In this document: positions 51,611 to 61,476 of the stretch, piece by piece
Position numbering within the stretch: the first letter of the stretch is position 1
Layout: each line of letters starts with the position of its first letter
DNA from: G965261475 sp965261475 [NCBI: bacterium]
GTDB lineage: Bacteria > SAR324 > XYD2-FULL-50-16
Assembly: GCA_965261475.1 (NCBI GenBank)
Contig: OZ253454.1
Location: forward strand, 62,001 to 126,000
Length of the DNA stretch: 64,000 nucleotides
Direction of reading: 5' to 3'
Position numbers and translations under genes: made by a program
The notes under the pieces: generated by a model
Told to the model about the DNA's origin: nothing
Database searches by the model: none
The model's input: the letters and a program-made list of their open reading frames with translations, nothing else

Positions 51611-52081
51611 CTAATTGTATTCAACAGAAAGAATATTTAAATTTAATATACCTTTTAATGTTTTGATTTTTACAGAATCTCCTTCCTTTTTACCAACTAA
51701 TCCTTTTGCAATAGGCGAAAAAATAGACATTTTTTGATTTTCAATATCTACCTCGTCTTTACCTACCAAATACCATTTATAAATTTTTTTTGTAGTTAAA
51801 TCTTCATATTCTACAGTTGCACCAAATTGAATTTTTTCCGATTTGATCTGAGTAGTATCTATAATTTGAGCATCTGCTATGGTGCTACTTAGTTGTGCAA
51901 TTTGAGCCTCAATCATTCCTTGTTTTTCTTTTGCAGCGTGGTACTCTGCGTTTTCTTTTAAATCACCGTGACTTCTTGCTTGTGCGATGTCTTTGATGAT
52001 TGCGTGTCTATCGTTTGAGATCAATTTTCGCAAACGATTCTTAAGTATTTTGTAGCCTTCTTTAGTGCAAGGGTTAGACAT
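51611..52081 (-). CDS. greA: Transcription elongation factor GreA
   Basis: Rescues backtracked RNA polymerase by stimulating transcript cleavage. 156 aa. N-terminal antiparallel coiled coil with RSHGDLKENAEYHAAKEKQG at the tip (the acidic pair DLKENAE, about 36-42) and the C-terminal FKBP-like domain with ISPIAKGLVGKKEGD. ATG 52081, leader without ribosome-binding site. Downstream of the SNF2 gene by 89 nt. Confidence 0.95.
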   Translation of the reverse strand: MSNPCTKEGYKILKNRLRKLISNDRHAIIKDIAQARSHGDLKENAEYHAAKEKQGMIEAQIAQLSSTIADAQIIDTTQIKSEKIQFGATVEYEDLTTKKIYKWYLVGKDEVDIENQKMSIFSPIAKGLVGKKEGDSVKIKTLKGILNLNILSVEYN

Positions 52082-52170
52082 AAGTTCTGTGTTCTGAATT
52101 TAATTGATTAAGCAATAGCGTAAGAAAAAAAACGGTAAAAAGCAAATCAAAAATGAATATTTATTGTTTT

Positions 52171-55100
52171 TTAAGAGAATAATTTTTCAATCCAACCTGT
52201 TTGCGAGATATTGCTGGAGTTATTAAATGCGTTAATAACATTATTAAATAAGGATTGTTTTTTGTCTTGTAGAGTAAGAATTTTTTCCTCAATACTATCT
52301 TTGGTGATAAGTTTATAAATAAACACATGTTTGTTTTGTCCAATACGATAAACTCTATCACTAGCTTGGGCGACTACTGCAGGATTCCACCAAGGATCGT
52401 AGTGTATGACATAATCTGCTGCTGTGAGATTTAACCCGACTCCTCCAGCTTTGAGACTAATTAAAAAGACGGGGTAATTACCATCTTGTTGAAATTTTTT
52501 AATTACTTGATGTCGATTTTTGGTTGAGCCATCTAGTTGTAAAAAGTGTATGTCTCTTTTTTGAAGAGGACTATGCATTAATTTTAGCATTTTTACAAAC
52601 TGACTAAATACGAGTATTCTGTGACCCTCAGAAACGATTGCTTCTACATGATTTAGAAAAAGCTCTAATTTAGAACTAGGAGGAGGGTTGATTTTGAGCG
52701 TGTTACTTAGCCTAGGGTCGCAACAAATTTGACGTAGTTTGAGTAGCGCAGCAAAGACAGATATTTTGATTTGGTTAGCAAAGATTTTATTTTCTATTTT
52801 GTTTAGTAGTAAATTTTTTTCATTCACTAGTACTTTATCATAGAGTCTTCTTTGCCCTTGAGTCATTTCACAATAAAGAATCTGTTCTGTTTTGGGAGGC
52901 AGATATTTAGCGACATTTTGTTTTATTCTTCTTAAAATAAAAGGTTTAATTTGTTTGCGTAGTAGAGAAAAGTCATACTCTTTGTTAGCATTCACTCTGC
53001 AAGGTTTGACATAAATTTGCTGAAAATTTTTATAACTGCCCAAAAACTTTGGCATTAAAAAATGGAACTGTGCCCATAACTCTGTAATATTATTTTCGAT
53101 AGGTGTGCCTGTTAGAGAAATTCTTTGACGACCTTCTAAAACACAAACTCCTTTACTGGTTTTAGAGTTTGCATTTTTAATATTTTGAGCTTCGTCTAAA
53201 AGTATGACATTGTATTTTATTTTTTTAAAAAACAGCGTATCTTTTTGTAAAAGAGAATATGTAGTAATAATTAAATCTGTTTTCTTTAATTGATTGTTGT
53301 ATTTTTTCCTACTAGTACCGTGATAAATTATGATTTTCATGCTTGGAACAAATTTGTTTACTTCTTCTTCCCAATTTGCAATTACCGATGTTGGACAAAT
53401 AACCAAATGAGGTTTATGTTGTTTATGCTCTATAGGTTTACGGATAATTTGAAAAAAAGTTAGAGCTTGTAAGGTTTTACCTAACCCCATGTCATCAGCT
53501 AGAATGCCTCCAAAATTATGTTTTCTTAAAAAACACAGCCAATCTACTCCTTCTTTTTGATAGGTACGCAATTTTGCCTTGACTTCAGGAGGAATATTTT
53601 GTGAGATAATTTTTAGTGGTCGAAAAACAGATTTTTTCTCGTTGTTAATATTTTCTAACTCCCGTAATAATCCTAAATTATGTTTTGCAACAAGGAGCTT
53701 GTTCCTTAAATTTTTATCTTTATTATCTTTTATGTCGCTACTATAAAGGTGGCATAGTATAGGAATATAGCGCTCCATCCAATTTTTATCTATCCTAATC
53801 AATCCTTTATCTTCGCCTAAATCTATATGATTGCTGCCTTCCTGCCAAGCAGTAATAATTTTTTTGAGATCAATGTCACAATTTTTGACATCAAAATTTA
53901 ACTCAAACCAATTAGTTTTGGTTTGAATGTTAGCTGAGATTTGAGTTACCGCATTGGTAATTTTCCATCTTTTTAAATCTTTGTTAATGTAATATTTTAT
54001 TTTTTCGTTTGTTGTTTGTTGTGGTAAAATATGCATCAAAAAGTTTAGTGTATTATTTTCCTGCATATAAAAAATACCTTTGTCGTTTTCAACAATATTT
54101 TTGTATATCCAGCCACAGTCTCCTAAAATATCAAATAATTCTTTTTCCATTTCTTTATTACGAGGAATAGAAAAGCTTTTCTCATGAAGTGTTTTTTGAA
54201 AGCTATGGTGTTTGCTATAAATGGGATAATCAAAGTCACCAACTTCTGTTTGCATAATAGCACTGAGTTTTCCTACTAAAATCTTATCTGTTTCTACTAT
54301 TTCCATTTTCCCTTGTATTTTATAACTGAAGATCGCAAATGCGTCTAAAAGTTTTTCGGGGTCAAAAAGTTGTAAGTTTTGAGTTTTTAAAAGCGGATAA
54401 ATATTGGAGTAAAAATCTCCAATATCTTCTTTTTTTGCTAAAATCGTAGTTATATAATCACTCATAAACTTACCACTTACCATATTTTCTATGGAGAAAA
54501 TTTTGTTTTTGTAGATTAAGTAACTAGGAACTACACCTAGTATTTGTTGTGCTTGATGTGTTTTTGTTAAAAATGGAATATATGTTTCTTGTTTGGCTGA
54601 GATTGTTTTTTCATAAAACATGCCCTTAAAAATGTACTGAGATTTAACAACAGGGTCTTTTTGAATAGTAATAGCGAAGTGCAATTTAGTGTTGTGATCA
54701 AAAAGAGGTTGGTTTTTATGGTTGTAAGTATAGGGGTAATTCTTTGCCAAAGACAAGAATTGAGCTATCATTACTTTATCTAAGATATAAAAACCATTCT
54801 TTTTTTTTTGTGTTAAAATATATTTTAAATAATTAAACAGTTTAGCTACCTGTAAGCATTCGCTAGCATTTTCTAGGTAGTGCTCTTGGGGGTTAAAATC
54901 TTCTATTTTTAATGCTACATAATTTTTATTGTATTTTTTTAGCTCTGTAGAAAGGTAAAATTTAGGTAAGCTAACCCCTTTTTTAAAAATAGGTTTGATA
55001 CTTTTTGTATCTAGTTTTAGCCAAAAATTCCATTCTTTTAGCTCTCTTACTACAAAATTGTTAGTGAGTTCTACGTTTTGTTGTGCTTGATGCAAGGGTA

Positions 55101-56091
55101 GATCATAGTTACTTTTCCATTTTTCTAAAAATAGCTCCCATTCTTGATCAGCTACTAGTATTCCTTTTAGAGCTTCTTGCATCATGCTAGTGTTGAGACG
55201 ATTGTTTTGAATTTGCCAATAGTTATGTTCAATAATCATAGCTTGAGTAACTCCGCACAGAAAATATATTTTATTCTTGTGCGCTTGAAAATCAAAAGGA
55301 TACTCAGCATCTAAGGAGTGGAATATTATATAAATTATTTTATACCCATCAATATTATTGTATTGTAGCTGCCAACCTACACAGTGACTATTACGGACTA
55401 TGGTTTGTTTTGAGCCTTGAAAATAAAGTAAAGGATAACCAAATAAGAGACACAATAGATAATGTGTTTCTTCTCCATCAAGAATTAGCGAAGAGGGTAT
55501 CTCCTCAGAGTGAGGGTAATTTTTCTCTTTAATGATAGAATTGTTTTCTAGATAATTTTTTACAATCCAACTGGCGAGATATTTATTATTTAATAAATCT
55601 GTTTTTAAATTTTTTAACGGTTTTTCTAGTCCCCAACCTTTTGTTTGTAATTTTGATTGTAAAAACTTCCAGCAAAAGCTTTGCTTTAGATCTTTATCCA
55701 AGAAAGGCTCGATTCTGACAATGGTATATGTATTTTTAAGCTCCAAAGGAGCGTTGTTTAGACCGTGTTCTTCTTTGCAGTCTTGGAATAATTTTCTTTT
55801 TTGTATACCAAATTTGTCAGAATTTTGTAGGCTGATTACGAAGTTTTCGATTTTTTTTGAACTTTCTTCTACTACATTCTTATTGCTCCAGTTGGCTTGG
55901 TCTCCAATAGGAATTCCATAAAGATCGTGTATTATCTCGCTGATTTTTTTGTGTTTTTCTTTGAGCAAGTAAAGTGCTTGCTCTTTCCAATGAGAGTGTT
56001 GTTCTAAGAAATTTGTAAATTCTATTATTAATTCTTGAGAAGCTTTAGCTTTGTTTAGAACTTGGGAAAGAGAATTTGGCAAATTTGTCAT
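52171..56091 (-). CDS. Large SNF2/Swi2-family DNA-dependent ATPase
   Basis: 1306 aa. The last ~480 residues are a standard SNF2 motor: LADDMGLGKTLQALTF (motif I), LLDEAQNIKN (II), LTGTPIENN (III), then HELICc with LVFSQF, LISLKAGGVGLNLTAAD and ASDRVYRIGQ (VI). The ~800 N-terminal residues are mixed alpha/beta; a SWIM-type CxC...CxH motif is not evident. Bacterial HepA/RapA-like SNF2 proteins of this length remodel protein-nucleic acid complexes; the exact partner is unknown. Flanked by greA, so a transcription link is possible. No phage-defence gene adjoins it. Confidence 0.88.
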   Translation of the reverse strand: MTNLPNSLSQVLNKAKASQELIIEFTNFLEQHSHWKEQALYLLKEKHKKISEIIHDLYGIPIGDQANWSNKNVVEESSKKIENFVISLQNSDKFGIQKRKLFQDCKEEHGLNNAPLELKNTYTIVRIEPFLDKDLKQSFCWKFLQSKLQTKGWGLEKPLKNLKTDLLNNKYLASWIVKNYLENNSIIKEKNYPHSEEIPSSLILDGEETHYLLCLLFGYPLLYFQGSKQTIVRNSHCVGWQLQYNNIDGYKIIYIIFHSLDAEYPFDFQAHKNKIYFLCGVTQAMIIEHNYWQIQNNRLNTSMMQEALKGILVADQEWELFLEKWKSNYDLPLHQAQQNVELTNNFVVRELKEWNFWLKLDTKSIKPIFKKGVSLPKFYLSTELKKYNKNYVALKIEDFNPQEHYLENASECLQVAKLFNYLKYILTQKKKNGFYILDKVMIAQFLSLAKNYPYTYNHKNQPLFDHNTKLHFAITIQKDPVVKSQYIFKGMFYEKTISAKQETYIPFLTKTHQAQQILGVVPSYLIYKNKIFSIENMVSGKFMSDYITTILAKKEDIGDFYSNIYPLLKTQNLQLFDPEKLLDAFAIFSYKIQGKMEIVETDKILVGKLSAIMQTEVGDFDYPIYSKHHSFQKTLHEKSFSIPRNKEMEKELFDILGDCGWIYKNIVENDKGIFYMQENNTLNFLMHILPQQTTNEKIKYYINKDLKRWKITNAVTQISANIQTKTNWFELNFDVKNCDIDLKKIITAWQEGSNHIDLGEDKGLIRIDKNWMERYIPILCHLYSSDIKDNKDKNLRNKLLVAKHNLGLLRELENINNEKKSVFRPLKIISQNIPPEVKAKLRTYQKEGVDWLCFLRKHNFGGILADDMGLGKTLQALTFFQIIRKPIEHKQHKPHLVICPTSVIANWEEEVNKFVPSMKIIIYHGTSRKKYNNQLKKTDLIITTYSLLQKDTLFFKKIKYNVILLDEAQNIKNANSKTSKGVCVLEGRQRISLTGTPIENNITELWAQFHFLMPKFLGSYKNFQQIYVKPCRVNANKEYDFSLLRKQIKPFILRRIKQNVAKYLPPKTEQILYCEMTQGQRRLYDKVLVNEKNLLLNKIENKIFANQIKISVFAALLKLRQICCDPRLSNTLKINPPPSSKLELFLNHVEAIVSEGHRILVFSQFVKMLKLMHSPLQKRDIHFLQLDGSTKNRHQVIKKFQQDGNYPVFLISLKAGGVGLNLTAADYVIHYDPWWNPAVVAQASDRVYRIGQNKHVFIYKLITKDSIEEKILTLQDKKQSLFNNVINAFNNSSNISQTGWIEKLFS

Positions 56092-56547
56092 TAAAAATTA
56101 CAACGCTAAATATTGATAATAAAAATTGCTTATAAAAACAACAACGATAAGTATAGTTAATTTTGTCTAAAAAAGAAAGTGATTTTTTGTAGACACAAGC
56201 GACACAAAATAAATTTTCGTAAAAAATAATAATAAAATTACTAAAAAATTTTGGTTGATACGACCGTGTATAATTATAGTAGTTGCTAACTCAAGCAAAC
56301 TAAATTATGGCAGATTTTTGACTAGATTTATAGACTACAAGTAGCATAGTCCTTAAAAAGAGGTAAAAGATTCAGTTTACAAAAATTAATAAGTTACGAG
56401 TGCTAAAGTACAAATTTATTTACATTTATTTTGCTTTAGAGCATTATAAACAATCTGTGTAACTTTGTTATGGTCTAATAAGGTTGTATTTTGTGTGCCC
56501 TGGTTGGTTAATTTATAGGATGATTTTATCAAAGAAATATATCTATT
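56092..56547. other. 456-nt divergent intergenic region, no gene seen
   Basis: AT-rich spacer between the SNF2 gene (-) and sucD (+). I find no tRNA, no reading frame of interest and no convincing hairpin. A TATAAT hexamer occurs at about 56270-56275 on the + strand but no -35 box lies at 16-18 nt. It probably holds both promoters. Confidence 0.5.
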
Positions 56548-57420
56548 ATGAGTATATTAGTTAATAAAGACACTAAAATTATAGTGCAAGGAATTACTGG
56601 CTCTCAAGGAAGCTTGCATGCTAGCATGTGCAGAGAATATTTTGCTACCCAGATTGTAGGCGGGGTTACTCCCGGCAAGGGAGGTAGCAAGCATCAAGGT
56701 CTGCCAGTGTTTCATTCGCTCAGAGAAGCTAAGCAAAAAACTAGAGTAGATTGCTCTTTAATTTTTGTACCACCTTTGTTTGCTGCAGACGCTATCTTAG
56801 AAGCTATAGAAGCAGAAATTCCTTTGATAGTTACTATTACAGAGGGTATTCCAATTTTGGATATGCTCAAAGTTCATCAAGTGTTAAAAACTAGCAATAG
56901 TAGAATGATTGGTCCAAACTGCCCTGGAATTATTACTCCGGGAGAATGTAAAATAGGCATTATGCCAGGGGGCATTCATAAAAAAGGTTTGGTAGGTTTG
57001 GTGTCTCGTTCTGGTACCTTAACCTATGAAGCCGTACACCAGTTAACTAATTTAGGTATAGGGCAGTCTACTTGCATTGGCATAGGAGGCGATCCTATCC
57101 ATGGCATTGGTTTTGTGGAAGCACTAGAGCTTTTTGAGTCAGATTTGCAAACCGAAGCAATAGTTATGATTGGAGAAATTGGAGGTAGCGCTGAAGAAGA
57201 AGCGGCGGAGTTTGCTCAGCATCACGTTAGCAAACCAATTAGTGCTTTTATAGCAGGTCTAAGTGCGCCTGAGGGTAGGAGAATGGGGCATGCAGGTGCT
57301 ATTATCGCTGGGAGTAGTGAGACTGCTAAGGCAAAAAATAAATTTTTATCAAAATGTGGTATTGCTGTAGCTAAGACACCTAATAGCATTGGTCAAACTC
57401 TCCAAGAATGTCTGGCGTAA
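56548..57420 (+). CDS. sucD: Succinyl-CoA synthetase alpha subunit
   Basis: TCA-cycle enzyme making succinate, CoA and ATP or GTP from succinyl-CoA. 290 aa. CoA-binding [10 protein letters not shown] (15-24), [18 protein letters not shown], and the active-site His in [12 protein letters not shown] (about 247). The beta subunit gene sucC, normally adjacent, is not within the window; the next gene is folA 36 nt downstream. Confidence 0.95.
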   Translation: MSILVNKDTKIIVQGITGSQGSLHASMCREYFATQIVGGVTPGKGGSKHQGLPVFHSLREAKQKTRVDCSLIFVPPLFAADAILEAIEAEIPLIVTITEGIPILDMLKVHQVLKTSNSRMIGPNCPGIITPGECKIGIMPGGIHKKGLVGLVSRSGTLTYEAVHQLTNLGIGQSTCIGIGGDPIHGIGFVEALELFESDLQTEAIVMIGEIGGSAEEEAAEFAQHHVSKPISAFIAGLSAPEGRRMGHAGAIIAGSSETAKAKNKFLSKCGIAVAKTPNSIGQTLQECLA

Positions 57421-57456
57421 TTGTATATCTAAACTTGTGTATTTTGTAAAAGCATT

Positions 57457-57936
57457 ATGTTTATTGGTATAGCTGCTATGAGTAAAAATAGGGTTTTAGG
57501 CAAGGCTGGTAAATTACCTTGGAAAATTTCAGAAGATTTAGCATTGTTTAAAGCTAAAACTGTAGGTCATAGAGTAATTATGGGAAGAAAAACCTATGAT
57601 TCTCTTCATAACTCTGCGCTTAAGCAAAGAGAAAATATCATTCTTTCTAAGAATCATCTTTTTACAAAAAACGTAAGTACCTATAGCGATTTTGATTTAC
57701 TCCTACACGAACTAAAACAAAAAAAAGACAGTAAAGAAAATTTTGTTATTGGTGGTGCTAGAATTTTTTCTTTATTCTTGCCTTATATACAAAAGATTTA
57801 TCTCTCGGTAATTCAAAATAATTTTGAGGGAGATGTTTTTTTTCCTTTATTTGAGGATAATTTTATCAAAAACTCGTCAGAGAAAATATCAGCAACTATT
57901 CCTTTTGATTTTCAAACTTGGATTAGAAAAACATAA
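57457..57936 (+). CDS. folA: Dihydrofolate reductase
   Basis: Reduces dihydrofolate with NADPH. 159 aa. IAAMSKNRVLGKAGKLPW (cited by IAAMSKNRVLG), the catalytic acid in SEDLALFK (Asp27 equivalent), VIMGRKTYDSL, and the NADPH-binding FVIGGARIFSLFLP. thyA is not adjacent. Ends 5 nt from the convergent clpX stop. Confidence 0.94.
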   Translation: MFIGIAAMSKNRVLGKAGKLPWKISEDLALFKAKTVGHRVIMGRKTYDSLHNSALKQRENIILSKNHLFTKNVSTYSDFDLLLHELKQKKDSKENFVIGGARIFSLFLPYIQKIYLSVIQNNFEGDVFFPLFEDNFIKNSSEKISATIPFDFQTWIRKT

Positions 57937-57941
57937 ATTTA

Positions 57942-59192
57942 CTACAAGGCTTTCTTTGGTTTGATGATTTTTGTTGGCGTTTTTTGAGCTTTGTAGATAA
58001 TGACAGGGGTAGATTTTTCTAATACAGAATTTTTGTTAATAATAATTTTAACAATTTTTTTATCAGAAGGAACTTCAAACATTAAGTCTAGCATTAGCTT
58101 TTCTACTACGGCTTTTAAACCCCTTGCACCAATTTTCTTTTTACTAGCGATATTTGCTATTTCTTGTAGAGCATCTTTTTGGAAAGTTAATTCTACATTA
58201 TTAAGCTCAAAAAGTTTTTGATATTGTTTAGTGAGTGCATTTTTTGGTTTTTCTAAAATATAACAAAGATCCTGAATCGTTAGTTCGTTTAAAACACTAA
58301 TATTAGCTAATCGTCCTACAAATTCTGGGATTAAACCGTAGCGGATTAGATCGCTATATTGCACTTGTTGTAGTAGTGCTGTAGTTTTTGGTTTTTTGTT
58401 TTTTAGTTTGTTATCAAACCCTATTTTTCTTTCTCCGATTCTTTGCGCGATAATGTTTTCTAATCCTATAAACGCACCGCCTAAAATAAAAAGGATATTT
58501 TTTGTATCAATCTCAACAAAACTTTGTTGTGGATGTTTTCTACCACCTTGAGGCGGAATATTAGCTACCGTACCTTCAATGATTTTTAAAAGTGCTTGCT
58601 GTACGCCTTCTCCGCTGACATCTCTAGTGATAGAAAGATTTTCACTTTTTCTAGCTATTTTATCTATTTCGTCTATGTAGATAATTCCTTGACAAGTTTT
58701 TTCTACATTATGGTTAGCGGAACGGTAAAGCTTCACGAGTATATTTTCTACATCTTCACCTACATATCCTGCTTCTGTGAGAGTTGTAGCGTCAGCAATA
58801 GCAAAGGGAATATGCAAAATTTTTGCGAGGGTTTGTACTAACAAAGTTTTACCACTACCAGTTGCCCCCACCAATAATATATTAGATTTTTGAATTTCTA
58901 TATTATCTAGTTTTGCAGCATTTAAAATTTTTTTATAATGATTGTATACAGCAACAGCTAAAGTTTTTTTTGTGTTGTGTTGTCCTATAACATAAGCATC
59001 TAAAAGCTTATAGATGGTTTTAGGCTCTAGTAGTACTTTACTAGCTTTTTTAGTACTTGTTTTTTTAGCCGTAAGAATTTTTGTGCAAAAATAAACACAT
59101 TCGTCACAAATATAAGTTTTATTGTTTCCTGAGATCAATTTTTTGACCTCAGGTTCGGTTTTTTTACAAAAGGAGCATAGTATTTTTTCCAT
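57942..59192 (-). CDS. clpX: ATP-dependent unfoldase ClpX
   Basis: AAA+ hexamer that unfolds substrates for ClpP. 416 aa. N-terminal zinc-binding domain with CSFCKK and CDECVYFC, Walker [12 protein letters not shown] (about 110), pore-1 loop GYVGEDVE, Walker [14 protein letters not shown] loop GGRKHPQQ, and an IGF loop within [11 protein letters not shown] (about 268-278), the element that docks in ClpP pockets. Thus it should still bind a ClpP ring although the ClpP encoded 7 nt upstream lacks its catalytic serine. Confidence 0.95.
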   Translation of the reverse strand: MEKILCSFCKKTEPEVKKLISGNNKTYICDECVYFCTKILTAKKTSTKKASKVLLEPKTIYKLLDAYVIGQHNTKKTLAVAVYNHYKKILNAAKLDNIEIQKSNILLVGATGSGKTLLVQTLAKILHIPFAIADATTLTEAGYVGEDVENILVKLYRSANHNVEKTCQGIIYIDEIDKIARKSENLSITRDVSGEGVQQALLKIIEGTVANIPPQGGRKHPQQSFVEIDTKNILFILGGAFIGLENIIAQRIGERKIGFDNKLKNKKPKTTALLQQVQYSDLIRYGLIPEFVGRLANISVLNELTIQDLCYILEKPKNALTKQYQKLFELNNVELTFQKDALQEIANIASKKKIGARGLKAVVEKLMLDLMFEVPSDKKIVKIIINKNSVLEKSTPVIIYKAQKTPTKIIKPKKAL

Positions 59193-59199
59193 AGTATTT

Positions 59200-59781
59200 T
59201 TAGTTTCTTTTTTCTACTACTTTATCAACAATACCGTAAGCTAAAGCTTCGTTGCTATTTAAGTAAAACTCTCTTTCTATATCTTGATTGATAGCGTGAG
59301 CAGTTTTTTTTGTATGTTTTGCTAGTATAGAAGATAAATTTTGTTTTATATTTAAAATTTCTTTAGTTTGAATTTGAATATCAGATGCTTGTCCGTCTAA
59401 ACCTCCTACAGGTTGGTGTAAAAGTATTTTGGTGTTTTTTAAAGCAATTCTTTTTCCTTGAGCACCGCTTGCGAGTAAAATGGCAGCTAAGTGGAAAGCT
59501 TTACCTACACAAATTGTTTGCACGGGACTTTGAATATATTGCATAGTATCGTAAATAGCTAGTCCATCAGAAACTTGTCCTCCGTGAGAATTTATATAAA
59601 AATTAATATCTGCTTCTGGATTGTCTGCCTCTAAATAAAGCATTTGAGCTATGATCAGGCTAGCGCTATAGTTATTAATTTCTGTACCTAAAAATAGAAT
59701 TCTATCTTTTAATAATCTAGAATAGATGTCATAAGCTCGCTCACCTCTGTTACTTTGTTCGATGACGTAGGGAATATTCAT
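59200..59781 (-). CDS. clpP: ClpP-family protein with two of three catalytic residues replaced
   Basis: 193 aa from ATG 59781, which overlaps the tig TGA as ATGA (upstream Met at 59802 is unneeded). The start [18 protein letters not shown] and the LFLG, DTMQYI, GKR and HQP segments make it unmistakably ClpP, colinear without gaps with the E. coli enzyme in mature numbering. The triad Ser97-His122-Asp171 reads His97-His122-Glu171: the nucleophile segment ASMGA is FHLAA and the RD pair is RE. INSPGGS is INSHGGQ. It should be proteolytically inactive or reworked (compare ClpR of cyanobacteria and plastids). The codons, CAC at 59491-59493 and GAG at 59269-59271, were read from the DNA. Confidence 0.9.
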   Translation of the reverse strand: MNIPYVIEQSNRGERAYDIYSRLLKDRILFLGTEINNYSASLIIAQMLYLEADNPEADINFYINSHGGQVSDGLAIYDTMQYIQSPVQTICVGKAFHLAAILLASGAQGKRIALKNTKILLHQPVGGLDGQASDIQIQTKEILNIKQNLSSILAKHTKKTAHAINQDIEREFYLNSNEALAYGIVDKVVEKRN

Positions 59782-61013
59782 ATTCTTTGAGCGCTTTTGC
59801 AAATAAAATTTAATACCTTCTCTTCTTCCATTTGGTTACGTATAGAATCAATAATATTTTGACTGTGATCACTAGCTAGTAATTGATCAGGTTTAATATT
59901 ATATGAGTTTGCAACGCTAGCGATAGCTTCGCTTAATTCTTGCTGAGGAACAGAAATTTTATGTTCTGCAATCATTTGAGCTAGCACAAACTGGTAGCGT
60001 AAGCTATCAATAGTATTTTTTTCTAGTTCTTTTTGATTTTTTTTGTCTATATTTTGTTTGTCTTGTTGCAATATTTGTTGGATTTTGGAATTAAATAATT
60101 CTTCTGGAACATCAAAATTGACATTTTTAATAATAGCTTCTTGCACTAATTTCTGCTCGTCATGGTCATTTTGTTTTTTTTTCATATTTGCTAAGGATTT
60201 TCTACTAAAATCTAGAAGACTTTTTTCATCAACTACTTCGAGTGCAATTTTTTGATAAAATTCTTTATTTTTTGGGGCATCTACTTTGCGAGTTATGGAT
60301 AACACTTCTATTTTTAATTTAATTTGTTTACCAGCAATATCACGAGAAAGACTATAGGGCGAAACTACCAATTCTAGCTCTTTTTTTTCTTTTACTTTCA
60401 TTTGCAGCAGGGCTTTGTCTAGCTCGGGAGAGAGCTCATTGGAGCCAACATAGTAAAAAATAGTTGTTTCTCTTTGTTCTCGTTTTTGAGCTATCTCTTG
60501 AAATTCTAGTTTGAGTTGGACTCTATTGCTTTTTTCTACTAGTTCACTTTGCTCTTTGTAATCGTAGTTTTGGAGACTAGTTAAAAGAGCGTAATTAGCA
60601 ATTTCTTTTTCTTGGAGATTTAATTCAAATTTTTTTATTTGTATTACTTCTTCCCAATTTGGCATTTTAAATTCTGGAAAAACTTCAAAACTTGCTCTAA
60701 ACAGGAAGGGATTGTTTTTTTCAATTTTTTTTGAATCTATTTGTGGTTTTGTAACTACTTTTAATAGGTGTTTTTGTATAGCTTTATTGAGATACTCTGG
60801 AATAATTGTATTTTTAACTTCTATTGCTATATCCTCAAAAAATCTTTTTTCCATAAGGTTTTTAGGAAACTTGCCCTTACGAAATCCTTTAATAGATATT
60901 TTATTTTTTAAATCTTGATAAACTTTATTGGCAGTTGTTTGCATAACTTCTATAGGCACTGTGATGGCAAGCTCCCTTTTTAGTTTACCTAAATTTTTTA
61001 CTTCTGTTTGCAT
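59778..61013 (-). CDS. tig: Trigger factor
   Basis: Ribosome-bound folding chaperone. 411 aa. Ribosome-docking signature GFRKGKFPKN (about 42-51), a PPIase-like middle domain (about 145-245) with weak FKBP signature, and a long helical C-terminal arm rich in Lys, Gln and Asn. Placed before clpP and clpX in the common tig-clpP-clpX order, and after a cluster of tRNAs. ATG 61013 lacks a ribosome-binding site. Confidence 0.92.
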   Translation of the reverse strand: MQTEVKNLGKLKRELAITVPIEVMQTTANKVYQDLKNKISIKGFRKGKFPKNLMEKRFFEDIAIEVKNTIIPEYLNKAIQKHLLKVVTKPQIDSKKIEKNNPFLFRASFEVFPEFKMPNWEEVIQIKKFELNLQEKEIANYALLTSLQNYDYKEQSELVEKSNRVQLKLEFQEIAQKREQRETTIFYYVGSNELSPELDKALLQMKVKEKKELELVVSPYSLSRDIAGKQIKLKIEVLSITRKVDAPKNKEFYQKIALEVVDEKSLLDFSRKSLANMKKKQNDHDEQKLVQEAIIKNVNFDVPEELFNSKIQQILQQDKQNIDKKNQKELEKNTIDSLRYQFVLAQMIAEHKISVPQQELSEAIASVANSYNIKPDQLLASDHSQNIIDSIRNQMEEEKVLNFICKSAQRI

Positions 61014-61030
61014 AACTAATTTGGTTTTCC

Positions 61031-61112
61031 TACGAGAGGAGGGAATCGAACCCCCATATCCGAAGATACTAGATCCTAAATCTAGCGCGTCTACCTATTT
61101 CGCCACTCTCGC
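61031..61112 (-). tRNA. tRNA-Leu (UAG)
   Basis: 82 nt with a long variable arm (GTATCTTCGGATAT). Acceptor GCGAGAG/CTCTCGT with a terminal G-U pair, anticodon stem CTAGA/TCTAG and loop TTTAGGA giving TAG. CCA is not encoded. It lies 17 nt before tig. Confidence 0.93.
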
Positions 61113-61153
61113 CTTTGTTTATATAATATAAACTATTTTCTGGGTGTTATCAA

Positions 61154-61227
61154 TACGCCTGACAGGATTCGAACCTGTGACCTTTGGATTCGAAGTCCAC
61201 TGCTCTATCCAGCTGAGCTACAGGCGC
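61154..61227 (-). tRNA. tRNA-Arg (UCG)
   Basis: 74 nt. Acceptor GCGCCTG/CAGGCGT, D arm GCTC..GAGC, anticodon loop CTTCGAA giving TCG, T arm ACAGG/CCTGT. The outermost anticodon-stem pair is a mismatch. CCA not encoded. Confidence 0.92.
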
Positions 61228-61232
61228 AGATT

Positions 61233-61306
61233 GGCGAATGACGAGATTTGAACTCGCGACCACTGGAATCACAATCCAGCGCTCTACCAACTGAGCTACA
61301 TCCGCC
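61233..61306 (-). tRNA. tRNA-His (GUG)
   Basis: Acceptor GCGGATG/CATTCGC preceded by an encoded G at -1 opposite C73, the normal histidine identity pair. Anticodon stem CTGGA/TCCAG, loop TTGTGAT giving GTG. Confidence 0.94.
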
Positions 61307-61312
61307 AGTTAT

Positions 61313-61386
61313 TACACCCGAGAGGATTCGAACCTCCGACCAATTGATTAGAAATCAATTGCTCTATCCTGCTGAGCTACGGGTGC
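61313..61386 (-). tRNA. tRNA-Arg (UCU)
   Basis: 74 nt. Acceptor GCACCCG/CGGGTGT, anticodon stem ATTGA/TCAAT, loop TTTCTAA giving TCT, T arm GGAGG/CCTCT. Second arginine tRNA of the cluster. Confidence 0.93.
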
Positions 61387-61394
61387 AAAAATTA

Positions 61395-61469
61395 TCGGGG
61401 TGAGAGGATTCGAACCTCCGGCCCCCTGCTCCCAAAGCAGGTGCGCTAGCCAGACTGCGCCACACCCCG
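61395..61469 (-). tRNA. tRNA-Pro (UGG)
   Basis: 75 nt. Acceptor CGGGGTG/CACCCCG, anticodon stem CCTGC/GCAGG, loop TTTGGGA giving TGG, T arm GGAGG/CCTCT. First of five tRNAs in the cluster. Confidence 0.94.
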
Positions 61470-61476
61470 CGTTTCA

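Noticed and set aside
56270-56275. TATAAT as sucD promoter
   Set aside because: No -35 element at suitable spacing, and it is about 270 nt from the start codon.
61233-61306. Initial impression that tRNA-His lacks G-1 and has A73, as in some Alphaproteobacteria
   Set aside because: Realigning with T8-A9 before GCTC shows an encoded G-1 and C73; the tRNA is canonical.
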